A DNA stretch of 9,650 bases, taken from assembly GCA_003503995.1 (NCBI GenBank), contig DOCA01000219.1:1-9650 (forward strand). The letters are read 5' to 3'. Below, piece after piece: positions 1 through 6,222 of the stretch. The notes beneath the pieces were generated by a model, which was given only the letters and a program-made list of their open reading frames with translations, had not been told where the DNA came from and made no database searches. The stretch's first letter is position 1, and each line of letters opens with the position of its first letter. This DNA comes from Holosporales bacterium. Its GTDB lineage: Bacteria > Pseudomonadota > Alphaproteobacteria > Caedimonadales > UBA9215. A program made the position numbers and the translations under genes.

Positions 1-481
1 TGTTAATAGGGTCCGAAACTGTTTTGGTTAAAGGCTTTGATGAATTTCCATGGGTCAATTCTTTCACCACAGATGGAAACAATTCAATATACATGACATT
101 CCCTTGACGACCATTAGAGCTGTTCTTGGTTCTAAAAACACGGCGAATAACACCACGATTTTCTAACCGACTAAAACAGTCCCGCAATTGACGATCAGAT
201 AAACCAAATTGTGTTTGAAGGTCAGAATAAGATTTTCTAAGAAGGTCTTCCGCAAATTTCTTTTTGTACCCAATGATTGCCCCAGAACGTTCATCTCTAA
301 TTTCAGACGGACGGTGCCAATAACAAATATCCGCAAGAATCAAGATCGAGTTAAGGTCAGGTTTGCCATTGTCAAAAGTCAGTTTTCGGAACCAAGAAAT
401 TGGTACGATATTACCAGTTAGGGAAATTTCACCCATTTCAGCTACAGAGGAAGGCAAAGATTGTAAGTTCATATTTGTCAT
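1..481 (-). CDS. Winged-helix replication-initiator-like protein, rep1 (5' part, runs off left edge)
   Basis: An open frame of 160 codons reads leftward from ATG 481-479 and leaves the window without a stop. GGGG lies a few bases before the ATG and serves as a modest ribosome binding site. The protein begins MTNMNLQSLPSSVAEMGEIS. Residues about 20-110 show the pattern of plasmid and phage replication proteins with an N-terminal winged helix: a hydrophobic helix ending ILADICYWHRP, then SYSDLQTQFGLSDRQLRDCF and LENRGVIRRVF as helix-turn-helix and wing. The same order of elements is seen in rep2 (4810-6069). The frame continues exactly into the open frame entering from the right edge if the molecule is circular, giving 188 residues with HU next in line. 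Role as initiator is inferred from fold pattern and plasmid context. It could instead be a DNA-binding accessory or copy-control protein. Confidence 0.7.
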   Translation of the reverse strand, partial: MTNMNLQSLPSSVAEMGEISLTGNIVPISWFRKLTFDNGKPDLNSILILADICYWHRPSEIRDERSGAIIGYKKKFAEDLLRKSYSDLQTQFGLSDRQLRDCFSRLENRGVIRRVFRTKNSSNGRQGNVMYIELFPSVVKELTHGNSSKPLTKTVSDPIN

Positions 482-490
482 ATCCCCAAC

Positions 491-739
491 CTATCCAGCT
501 GATTTCAAAGAATTAACTGGAAAAAAGATGCCCAGAGAGGTAGTATCCACACTGGATGCTCCGTCATCTGGGCGAGTTGGGTCAAAGCACACCGAGGTTA
601 CAAATCGACTGTGCTTTGCTTTTGTATCCCTCAAAACAGGAATAAAAAGGGATACAAAACTTTTTACAAACATCACCACACGTGGTTTATTTGTGAAACT
701 TGTTGACAAAAATGTCGCTTTATGCGATATAATATACAT
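491..739 (-). CDS. Possible 82-codon leader ORF upstream of and in frame with rep1
   Basis: ATG 739-737 is preceded at good distance by a strong ribosome binding site (CAGGAG, minus strand, about 742-747). The frame ends in TAG 493-491, only nine bases before the rep1 ATG, and lies in the same frame as rep1. The predicted protein matches no family I recognise, has no glutamate, and is rich in Ser, Val and Phe, which argues against an ordinary folded protein. Its DNA also holds four inverted repeats (530-694). I therefore read it as a translated leader that may couple translation to rep1, comparable in layout to leader-peptide control of Rep in IncFII or IncB type plasmids. It may also be only a chance ORF in a structured leader. 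Readthrough of the amber codon would add an N-terminal extension to Rep1. Confidence 0.35.
   Translation of the reverse strand: MYIISHKATFLSTSFTNKPRVVMFVKSFVSLFIPVLRDTKAKHSRFVTSVCFDPTRPDDGASSVDTTSLGIFFPVNSLKSAG
530..694 (-). promoter_or_regulatory. Structured rep1 leader: four successive inverted repeats
   Basis: Four hairpin-capable repeats tile this stretch. (1) GCCCAGA 530-536 pairs with TCTGGGC 567-573, with ATCCA 545-549 and TGGAT 553-557 nested inside on nearly the same centre. (2) CAAAGCACA 583-591 pairs with TGTGCTTTG 610-618, 18-base spacer. (3) TTTTGTATCCC 620-630 pairs with GGGATACAAAA 649-659, 18-base spacer. (4) ACAAA 666-670 pairs with TTTGT 690-694, with ACCAC/GTGGT (675-679, 682-686) nested inside. 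Centres lie near 551, 600.5, 639.5 and 680. In the minus-strand transcript they would fold just upstream of the rep1 start, which fits a translational control region. They could also be protein-binding sites. Confidence 0.55.
703..733 (+). promoter_or_regulatory. Plus-strand promoter for a small RNA opposite the rep1 leader
   Basis: A perfect -35 TTGACA (703-708) is followed by TATAAT (728-733) at 19 bases. An overlapping GATATA at 726 gives the ideal 17-base spacing with an upstream TG (extended -10). Small inverted repeats sit in the spacer (GACA/TGTC 705-716, TCGC/GCGA 715-727) and could be an operator. The predicted start near 740 lies immediately beyond the leader-ORF start codon on the opposite strand. 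Confidence 0.6.
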
Positions 740-847
740 ATCTGCTCCTGTTCGCAGTAGTAGTTAGATAACTGGTTTTCCAGTTATTGCTCAGACCCTT
801 TAAACGAATTGTTTCGACGCATTCACGTTTAAGGGGTCTTTCTTTTT
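740..847 (+). ncRNA. Candidate antisense (counter-transcribed) copy-control RNA for rep1
   Basis: The stretch between the plus-strand promoter (703-733) and the intrinsic terminator (793-845) has no useful ORF and folds into three stem-loops. The first is CTGC/GCAG (742-757), with a loop TCCTGTTC that is complementary to the ribosome binding site of the leader ORF on the other strand. The second is ATAACTGG-TTTT-CCAGTTAT (768-787). The third is the terminator. An RNA of about 105 nt running away from rep1 and complementary to its mRNA leader is the layout of counter-transcribed RNAs that set plasmid copy number. The identity is inferred from layout alone; I know of no named homologue. Confidence 0.5.
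793..845 (+). terminator. Intrinsic terminator of the plus-strand small RNA
   Basis: AGACCCTTTAAACG (793-806) pairs with CGTTTAAGGGGTCT (826-839) over 14 positions with one G-T pair. The loop is 19 bases, and the T-rich run TTTCTTTTT follows. No T run lies on the other side, so it works for plus-strand transcription only. Confidence 0.8.
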
Positions 848-908
848 CTAAATCATTCTTATTTTCTACGTCTCTCAAAATCTGAAAAACTCACAAAAAA
901 ATAAGCTA

Positions 909-936
909 ATGATATTTCATTAAAACTTTTTTTAAA
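909..936 (-). promoter_or_regulatory. Weak candidate promoter for rep1
   Basis: On the minus strand TTTAAA (936-931) is followed 16 bases later by TATCAT (914-909), which is five of six to the -10 consensus. TTGTTT (939-934) with 19-base spacing is an alternative -35. Transcription from here would cross the antisense RNA region and leader before rep1. AT-richness makes such matches common, so this is tentative. Confidence 0.3.
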
Positions 937-1058
937 CAACATGGAAATTTGATCTTTAAAGCAAGAACTCTGCTCTAAGGTATGAACCTTCCTGTTGTTT
1001 GTTCACATCTCGTTGGATGTTGGTCATGTGTAACTTGTCACAACCGCTTCATTTAATC

Positions 1059-1148
1059 CTAATATACATCAGCTAATTCATATGTCAAGATATTTATCAA
1101 TATGGTTTCAATTTCTTTGTATGCTCTGCACAAACCAACTGAAACCAT
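1059..1148 (-). CDS. Possible 29-residue small protein with strong ribosome binding site
   Basis: ATG 1148-1146 follows AAAGGAGG at a spacing of about eight bases, the best ribosome binding site in the window. The 29 codons (start MVSVGLCRAYKEIETILINI) end in TAG 1061-1059. The middle is a short hydrophobic stretch. The start codon lies in the arm of an inverted repeat (1101-1149), so the message could hide its own start. I recognise no family. It may be a leader peptide, a small regulatory protein or a chance ORF; the ribosome binding site is the main reason to list it. Confidence 0.3.
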   Translation of the reverse strand: MVSVGLCRAYKEIETILINILTYELADVY

Positions 1149-1149
1149 A
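1101..1149. repeat. Nested 49-bp imperfect palindrome
   Basis: Outer arms TATGGTTTCA (1101-1110) and TGAAACCATA (1140-1149) are perfect 10-bp inverted repeats. Inner arms TTTGT (1116-1120) and ACAAA (1130-1134) share exactly the same centre, 1125. No T run follows on either strand, so it is not a normal terminator. It could be a site for a dimeric protein, a single-strand structure for replication or transfer, or an RNA switch over the small ORF start. Confidence 0.6.
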
Positions 1150-1190
1150 GGTTCTTCCTCCTTTGTGTGAGCCAATTAACCTCAAAATTA

Positions 1191-1219
1191 TTGCATTATC
1201 TTAGTTTTTGTACTAAAAT
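1191..1219 (+). promoter_or_regulatory. Plus-strand promoter candidate with no clear product
   Basis: TTGCAT (1191-1196), a 17-base spacer and TAAAAT (1214-1219) resemble a sigma-70 type promoter. Downstream lies only a 22-codon ORF (1246-1314, start MKRLYLELSNKGQ) without a good ribosome binding site. The transcript would then run antisense into the 3' end of lysR. Weak evidence. Confidence 0.3.
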
Positions 1220-1319
1220 AAATGTGTAAAAGAAAGAATTTTATCATGAAACGTCTCTATTTAGAACTTTCGAATAAAGGACAAAATCGATCTGTTTGTT
1301 GCATAAAGAAGTAATATTT

Positions 1320-2201
1320 CTAATGTTTAATGGTAGGGTTTGTAAAAAATGATTCACTAAATAATTTTATATGTGACATGTTTTCGTGTCTTTTGTAATA
1401 TGTTAAACATGTCTTCTTTATAATTTCATTATTAGGTAAAATAGAAATGATATTGTTGTCAGTGACTTCATCTATTGAAAGCGCTCCGATACCCTCCCCT
1501 CCATTTACTAATTTCAACAAACTAATGTTGTTATTCACCTCTAAAAAAATGTCCCTTGGGTCCTTTTGCTCTCTTCCAATGTGTAGTAAAGAATCAGCAT
1601 CATTAAAAGGGTTATTCAATTCTTTCGAAAATGCTATCAATCTATGCTTGTCTAAATCAGCAGGTGTTTTTGGTAAACCAAATCTTTTAATATACTCTTT
1701 ACTACCAAAAAGTTTGAAATTAACAAGATGTATTTCTTTTTGTATTAAATCTAAATGATCATAAACATAAGGACATATAAATATATCAGCCGATATAGAG
1801 TCTATATCTTCTTCTTTATAGTCTACTATTTTTAGTTTTATATCTGGATATTCATTAATGAAGGTTGATATTTTACTAAGAAACCAGTCGGCAGAAGCAA
1901 TACCAAACGATGTAGCTATGGTTAATTTGCCCTCTTTTTTTAAATCATTTTTGCTCATCAGCCCAAGAGCAATATTATATTCTTCTAATATTTTTTTAGT
2001 TGAGTTAAAGAGAATTTCACCATCTTTTGTTAATTTCATGCCACGATAATGACGTGTAAATAATTTATGACCAACATCATTTTCCAAAGCAGAAATAGAC
2101 ATGCTTATTGTAGACGGGCCCATTTTTAATTCTGACGCAGCAGAGGTAACTCCACCAAGTCTTGCAACACTATGAAAAACTTTTAGCTTATTAAGATCCA
2201 T
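1320..2201 (-). CDS. LysR-type transcriptional regulator
   Basis: This 293-residue protein has the standard LysR length. Residues 4-60 form the winged helix-turn-helix (LKVFHSVARLGGVTSAASEL, PSTISMSISALE, LFTRHYRGMKLTKDG). A linker helix follows to about 85, then a two-lobe ligand domain from about 92 (KLTIATSFGIA) with the typical late GEGIGAL segment. I place the start at 2201 rather than an upstream ATG at 2249, because the protein begins MDLNKLKVF like other family members and AGAGGAAA lies just before it. The start overlaps the last 11 bases of the transporter gene, so translation is coupled. LysR genes usually stand divergent to their targets; here the regulator is the last gene of the operon, which suggests it controls that operon or a distant gene. 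The ligand is unknown. Confidence 0.9.
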   Translation of the reverse strand: MDLNKLKVFHSVARLGGVTSAASELKMGPSTISMSISALENDVGHKLFTRHYRGMKLTKDGEILFNSTKKILEEYNIALGLMSKNDLKKEGKLTIATSFGIASADWFLSKISTFINEYPDIKLKIVDYKEEDIDSISADIFICPYVYDHLDLIQKEIHLVNFKLFGSKEYIKRFGLPKTPADLDKHRLIAFSKELNNPFNDADSLLHIGREQKDPRDIFLEVNNNISLLKLVNGGEGIGALSIDEVTDNNIISILPNNEIIKKTCLTYYKRHENMSHIKLFSESFFTNPTIKH

Positions 2202-3654
2202 GTGTTTTCCTCTTCTTGAGGGTCCATAATATAAAACAGGATAACACAATTAGAGTGATCAATGAAATGAGAGTCATAGAGGAAAAGAACTCCTTGTAGG
2301 TTTGAAGGGAATGTGACAAATCAAAATCAGGTGTCTCTTCGTCTACAGAGGCAAGCCTTGCTAAGTAAGTCCCAATCAACTTTGAAAGGGACATCCCAAA
2401 TACGATAAATCCCATAACAACACCGGTGAGACCTTTGGGTGTAAACCTTGAACAAAAGGTCAACACATTAGGATAAATTAAGATATCAGAGGCGGCTAGG
2501 ACGGACAATCCAAGGATAAAAGGCAGAACTGGGATCAAATGATCTTCATTAGCCGAGATACATAAAACCTCAAGATACTTATAGGATAAAACGATAATTC
2601 CAAAACCAATAAGAGTTTTCGTAATGCCTGAGAGATGCCAACTCTTTTTAGACATAAAACGCCACAGAACAGCGAACAAAGGGCCAAAAATAACAATGGT
2701 CAATGGATCAACGGCCTGAATAAAGGTGACAGGGACTTCAAATGATAATAACCGCGTATCAACATTGCGATCCATTAAGAGTGTAAAAACTGTTTCCCCA
2801 TGACCAATGAGTGCACCCGAAAGGGCAACTGCTATAATGCCAAAAAGGATAATCATCATATTCTTGCGTTGGTCTTTTGGCACAGAAAACACATATTTTA
2901 TAAAAACACCGAGATAGATAACAGAAACAGCCATGAGGAAATCAAGGGTATCTTCTCCATAAAAAATAACAAAAGACAACAAGAGGGCTAAGGCCCCTCC
3001 TCCCATCAAAACGCCAACAACTGTTTTCCATTGAACGTCTGTTTCTAAAGAATGCTCACTATGGAGCTTTCTCTTGAACTTACCCGACACATAAAGGGTG
3101 ATCAGTGCGCAAATGCCTGCAAGACCTGCCAAGGAAAAACCGTAAGACCAACCCACCTTTAATCCTACGTAACCACAAATCAAGGGCGCTAGGAAACTTC
3201 CAGCATTTTGATAAACGTAGAAAATAGTATAGGCCGCGTCCTTTAAAATATTCTCTTTGTCGTATAAATTACCAATTAAGGCATTCATATTAGATTTATA
3301 AAACCCTGATCCCGTCACAACACAGCCCAAACCAAAGAACAAACCCAGCTCACCAAAGGAAGAAAACTGAGTTGAAAAAATACTTAAATGTCCAAGCAGA
3401 ATAAAGGAAAGACCAAACCACAAAGCTGCATAAAAACCAATAAAACGATCAGCAATATAACCGCCAATGACAGGCGTGGCATAGGTTAAAGTTCCATAAA
3501 CACCTAAGATGGCATAGGACCTTGCATCGGAAAAATTCAGTTTTGTCGATAAATACAAAACCAGAAGGGATAAAATCCCGTAATAGCTAAAACGTTCAAA
3601 AAAATGTACCAGCGAAAATGTGTGGAGGGAAAGAGGATGTTTGCCTATGGTCAT
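2191..3654 (-). CDS. POT/PTR2-family proton-dependent oligopeptide transporter
   Basis: This 487-residue inner-membrane protein has about 12-14 hydrophobic segments and the marks of the POT branch of the major facilitator superfamily: HFFERFSYYG in helix 1 (residues 17-26), GGYIADR (64-70), the PTR2 signature around GSGFYKSNMNALIGNLYD (115-132), and a late segment ILIYPNVLTFCSRFTPKGL with VVMG. The family imports di- and tripeptides with protons. In classical members the helix-1 motif is ExxER; here its first Glu is His17, while Glu20 and Arg21 remain, so coupling may differ. The start ATG overlaps the stop of the upstream oxidoreductase as ATGA, and its 3' end overlaps lysR. Substrate and even direction of transport are open; the SagB-type partner suggests a modified peptide. 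Confidence 0.92.
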   Translation of the reverse strand: MTIGKHPLSLHTFSLVHFFERFSYYGILSLLVLYLSTKLNFSDARSYAILGVYGTLTYATPVIGGYIADRFIGFYAALWFGLSFILLGHLSIFSTQFSSFGELGLFFGLGCVVTGSGFYKSNMNALIGNLYDKENILKDAAYTIFYVYQNAGSFLAPLICGYVGLKVGWSYGFSLAGLAGICALITLYVSGKFKRKLHSEHSLETDVQWKTVVGVLMGGGALALLLSFVIFYGEDTLDFLMAVSVIYLGVFIKYVFSVPKDQRKNMMIILFGIIAVALSGALIGHGETVFTLLMDRNVDTRLLSFEVPVTFIQAVDPLTIVIFGPLFAVLWRFMSKKSWHLSGITKTLIGFGIIVLSYKYLEVLCISANEDHLIPVLPFILGLSVLAASDILIYPNVLTFCSRFTPKGLTGVVMGFIVFGMSLSKLIGTYLARLASVDEETPDFDLSHSLQTYKEFFSSMTLISLITLIVLSCFILWTLKKRKTHGS

Positions 3655-4736
3655 GATTTTTTTAATCCTTCCAGCATATCGGGATGCAACGGTGTTCGTT
3701 CTCCCAAACCTGCCCCTACAAATAAAAGAGGGGCTTTATTTTCACCGGAAATGCCGAGATAAGACATAAGGTCATCATCTCGAAAATAACCAGAAATCCA
3801 CGTGTTCAAAGATAAAGCTGTTGCCGTTAATTGAAAGGTTTGAGATAAATGGCCCGCATCAAGGAAGATTTCGCGGTAGGCTCGTGAGTGAAGATACTTG
3901 GCCCAAACACGTTCAAGATCAGAAACCATAAACACACCAAAGGCTAAGCCTTCCATATAAAACTGATCCGCCATGAGGGTAATCAAAGTTTCAAAATCGA
4001 CTTTTGTATGAATAAGACCAAGAGAATGATCTTTTTGATCATAGAGATAAAGGCCTGACTCAATACCCTCAACATTAAACACTGTGACATAGGCTTGAAT
4101 GGAATGAATACCACCGGCGGAAGGACTAGATTTTCTAACACCAATTAAATCAACTGTATCCTCAATCCCCTCCCATTTATCATGGATTTCCCCAAAGGTA
4201 TAAAAAAGAACCGTACTGAAATATCTTTCTGAAACCACCTCCCCTGAAAAGTGACGGGAGGTAAAACGTGTTTTGAGGGTGTCAACAAACCCCAAGGTAT
4301 TGATGTTCGGCTCAACCATTGAAAGCTGAATGCTATTTGACTCTTTTTGAAGCACGTCTTGATTGTCGTGTGTTTCTTTCCGCTGAGAATAGCCTTCTGA
4401 GAATCCAATGAAATCATGGATCATTTCTTGTTTGGATCGTTTTTCTTGAAGTTCGGGAACGTTTTGCGTTCCTCGATGAAAAATACGAGAGAGTTGATCC
4501 CATCCCCATGGTTTTGAGTCATAAGGAGCAGTTCTAACAACGTCATTTTCCAAAAGATCAGCTAAGTGTGGGTTATTGCTATCGATTTCTTTATTCTGAG
4601 AGATATCCATCAAAAGCGTGATGAGGTCTTTTTCAATTTCAAATTGCTCATGGGCCCCATAGTTCCAAAGACAAAACGCGTCTTTCTCAAAGAGAAAAAA
4701 TAAATTGGGGTTTAGATAAAAGGATCGCTCAGTCAT
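3651..4736 (-). CDS. SagB-type FMN-dependent oxidoreductase (nitroreductase fold)
   Basis: This 361-residue protein has an N-terminal domain of about 110 residues, a variable linker, and from about 150 a nitroreductase-fold domain of the SagB/McbC kind. Visible motifs are RFTSRHFSG (157-165), RKSSPSAGGIHSIQAYV (201-217), ESGLYLYDQKDHSLG (226-240), KYLHSRAYR (280-288) with the Lys-Tyr pair typical of azoline dehydrogenases, LDAGHLSQTFQL (292-303) and a late FRDDDLMSYLG. SagB relatives oxidise thiazolines and oxazolines in ribosomal peptides, using FMN. No YcaO cyclodehydratase, SagC-like protein or precursor peptide is present here, so the substrate may be something else, for instance a small peptide handled by the coupled transporter. 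The ribosome binding site is weak (GATGGA before ATG). It lies 73 bases after rep2 with no terminator between, so read-through from rep2 is possible. Confidence 0.85.
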   Translation of the reverse strand: MTERSFYLNPNLFFLFEKDAFCLWNYGAHEQFEIEKDLITLLMDISQNKEIDSNNPHLADLLENDVVRTAPYDSKPWGWDQLSRIFHRGTQNVPELQEKRSKQEMIHDFIGFSEGYSQRKETHDNQDVLQKESNSIQLSMVEPNINTLGFVDTLKTRFTSRHFSGEVVSERYFSTVLFYTFGEIHDKWEGIEDTVDLIGVRKSSPSAGGIHSIQAYVTVFNVEGIESGLYLYDQKDHSLGLIHTKVDFETLITLMADQFYMEGLAFGVFMVSDLERVWAKYLHSRAYREIFLDAGHLSQTFQLTATALSLNTWISGYFRDDDLMSYLGISGENKAPLLFVGAGLGERTPLHPDMLEGLKKS

Positions 4737-4809
4737 ATTCCATCACAATTATTTTTTTTCCAATTTAACACCATTTTCAAAAGCGTGGTATGGATTTTAA
4801 CCTCAAGCT
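4737..4809 (-). other. Short gap between rep2 and the oxidoreductase operon
   Basis: No convincing promoter or T-run terminator is seen. Two AAGCTT copies flank the rep2 stop, but the repeat is not followed by T residues on the minus strand. The operon may share the rep2 transcript or use a promoter I cannot recognise. Confidence 0.4.
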
Positions 4810-6069
4810 TTAAGCAGCAAGCTTTTCAAGTTCTAAAATTCTCTCATCAAGGTCGGGCCTTTCAAGGTCTTTCATGGTCAAGGTTTCTTTGAGTTGATCC
4901 CATAAGAACACTTGGAAGTCCAGTTTGACGCTGAAATCATCCCAGCCTTTTTCGCGGAACCACGCCCCTTTGGAGCAATCGGATTCTGTCATCAAACCCT
5001 CAAAGGCCTGCTTGTACGTTTTCATTTCGTCCAAGGACAAGGCTCTCTCACGCTTCATAATTAATCTTTTTTCATGATCCACTTTTTCCCGCTTCAAGTC
5101 CTCTATACGCTTCTTACCTCTTTCGGTTTTAACCGCAATGAGCTTTAGTCTTTCGGATTCGAGTTTCCTTTGACGGTCTACACTGGTTTCACGGGTTGAA
5201 AGCTCATACCTCCCCTCCTCCAACTGAATCTTGAAGGTTTCTGTAAGGGCTACAGGCAAACGTAATTGGTAATTAGTCCCTGCTTTCTCCCCCATGAGAA
5301 ACTTAGAGGAAGCTATCTTCAAGCAATAGGCTCTCCAACGGTCCAAAGACCCTTGAAACAATCCCTCATAAGCCCTAAGCATCCTTTGAGAAAAGTCAGG
5401 TGTTAGGGCTACAAGCCCCCTACTCCCGATTTCTTCTTCCCAAATAGCTTTCATCTCAAGGACGATCTTTGATTGTTGATCACTGAGCTGTCCAGCACCC
5501 ACTTCCTTAGAAAAACAATCTCCCCCTTTTTTATATGAAGTATTTATTTGTTTATCCTTAGTCGCGCGTACGTAGGGCTGAATCAAACCACCAGCCCTAG
5601 GCTGAAAGGTCTTAAGAGTCTTTTCTACAGTTGGTTTGATAGCCTTTACCGTTTTTTGAATGATATCTTTTAAGCGCACATAAAGTTCAGCTAAAAGGGA
5701 ATTGTTTCTAACAAAAATAGTCTTGTTAGATTTTCGATCTTGATAATATGCAAAGAGTTTTCCTTTAAAAGGATTAGATTCTTTTTCAAAAGCAGTCTTG
5801 CTGATGTATCGCATTCCTATTTTATCAAAAGCCGTTCTAAAGACGGGCCTTGAAAAGCCAAGCTCTTCACACCAAGAGTCACCTTTTCGATAACAAGGGT
5901 GATCACATGGCTCAATAAACTTATAAAATTCGTTCTTTGTTTTGCTAAACCAATACTCCAATCTATCAAATAAAAGCACAGCATTTTGCGAGCCAAATTC
6001 AGCGACAAGTGCTGGATTATATTTGATAAAATAGGGTGCAGAGTACGGTTGCGATGATGAATCGCTCAT
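4810..6069 (-). CDS. Winged-helix plasmid replication-initiator-like protein, rep2
   Basis: This 419-residue protein starts at 6069 (MSDSSSQPYS), behind AGGAG at six to eight bases; an in-frame ATG at 6102 lacks such a site. Residues about 10-130 follow the winged-helix pattern of phage and plasmid replication proteins: a helix SQNAVLLFDRLEYWFSK, then SWCEELGFSRPVFRTAFDKI and the wing. After a Lys-rich linker, residues 198-290 carry the second typical block, DRWRAYCLKIASSKFLMGEK followed by an EEGRYEL-type end, seen in replisome-organiser proteins. Residues about 290-345 are strongly charged and likely coiled coil. A final domain (345-419) ends in a leucine-rich helix. It is divergent from parAB, as in many plasmids, and is the best candidate for the main initiator. 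Family placement comes from motif pattern, not a search. Confidence 0.72.
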   Translation of the reverse strand: MSDSSSQPYSAPYFIKYNPALVAEFGSQNAVLLFDRLEYWFSKTKNEFYKFIEPCDHPCYRKGDSWCEELGFSRPVFRTAFDKIGMRYISKTAFEKESNPFKGKLFAYYQDRKSNKTIFVRNNSLLAELYVRLKDIIQKTVKAIKPTVEKTLKTFQPRAGGLIQPYVRATKDKQINTSYKKGGDCFSKEVGAGQLSDQQSKIVLEMKAIWEEEIGSRGLVALTPDFSQRMLRAYEGLFQGSLDRWRAYCLKIASSKFLMGEKAGTNYQLRLPVALTETFKIQLEEGRYELSTRETSVDRQRKLESERLKLIAVKTERGKKRIEDLKREKVDHEKRLIMKRERALSLDEMKTYKQAFEGLMTESDCSKGAWFREKGWDDFSVKLDFQVFLWDQLKETLTMKDLERPDLDERILELEKLAA

Positions 6070-6108
6070 TTTTATTCTCCTGTTGGAGCCAAAAACAAGC
6101 ATAAAACC

Positions 6109-6136
6109 TTGACAAAATAGCTAAGCTTGCTATTCT
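6109..6136 (+). promoter_or_regulatory. Plus-strand promoter in the rep2-parA gap
   Basis: TTGACA (6109-6114) is followed 16 bases later by TATTCT (6131-6136). The inverted repeat AATAGC (6116-6121)/GCTATT (6129-6134) fills the spacer and -10, a likely operator. Transcription would start near 6143 and reach the terminator at 6150-6185 almost at once. Confidence 0.5.
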
Positions 6137-6142
6137 GAAATT

Positions 6143-6185
6143 GCAAGAGAGAGGTTTGGTGCTTGTCACCAGCTTCTTTTTTTTT
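6143..6185 (+). ncRNA. Candidate very short antisense RNA or attenuated parA leader
   Basis: From the predicted start near 6143 to the terminator end is only about 43 bases, essentially one hairpin. It lies opposite the leader of rep2 (minus promoter 6223-6252, start codon 6069). This repeats the layout seen at rep1: a plus promoter, a short structured RNA and a terminator. It may be an antisense copy-control RNA, or the hairpin may be an attenuator for transcription running on into parA. Confidence 0.4.
6150..6185 (+). terminator. Intrinsic terminator upstream of parA
   Basis: AGAGGTTTGGTG (6150-6161) pairs with CACCAGCTTCT (6167-6177) around a five-base loop, with one bulged T and two G-T pairs. 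Nine T residues (6177-6185) follow. The pairing and T run are strong, for plus-strand transcripts. Confidence 0.75.
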
Positions 6186-6189
6186 GTTC

Positions 6190-6216
6190 TGTAGATGAAT
6201 TTTCTAACTATCTACA
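6190..6216. repeat. Inverted repeat at the predicted rep2 transcript start
   Basis: TGTAGAT (6190-6196) and ATCTACA (6210-6216) are perfect 7-bp inverted repeats with a 13-base spacer. The position is just past the -10 of the minus promoter, so it may be an operator for ParA or Rep2, or a 5' hairpin on the rep2 message. Confidence 0.45.
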
Positions 6217-6222
6217 TTTTTA

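Larger units (their letters stand above)
848..1319. other. Non-coding stretch between rep1 leader and lysR end
   Basis: No gene with protein-like composition spans this AT-rich region. It holds the weak rep1 promoter (909-936), a small hairpin AAGGT/ACCTT near 979-992, the 49-bp nested palindrome and 29-codon ORF at 1059-1149, and a plus-strand promoter candidate at 1191-1219. No intrinsic terminator is visible for the lysR operon that ends at 1320. Confidence 0.5.

Noticed and set aside
209..421. 70-codon plus-strand ORF
   Set aside because: It is the shadow of rep1, which has a clear winged-helix pattern on the other strand.
363..767. 134-codon plus-strand ORF over the rep1 leader
   Set aside because: It overlaps rep1, the four inverted repeats and the plus-strand promoter, has no ribosome binding site and no protein-like composition.
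1289..1301. 13-bp sequence GATCTGTTTGTTG repeated at 6299-6311
   Set aside because: A 13-bp match in an AT-rich window of this size is expected about once by chance, and the flanks differ.
1246..1314. 22-codon plus-strand ORF after a promoter-like sequence
   Set aside because: There is no good ribosome binding site and it is too short to support without conservation data.
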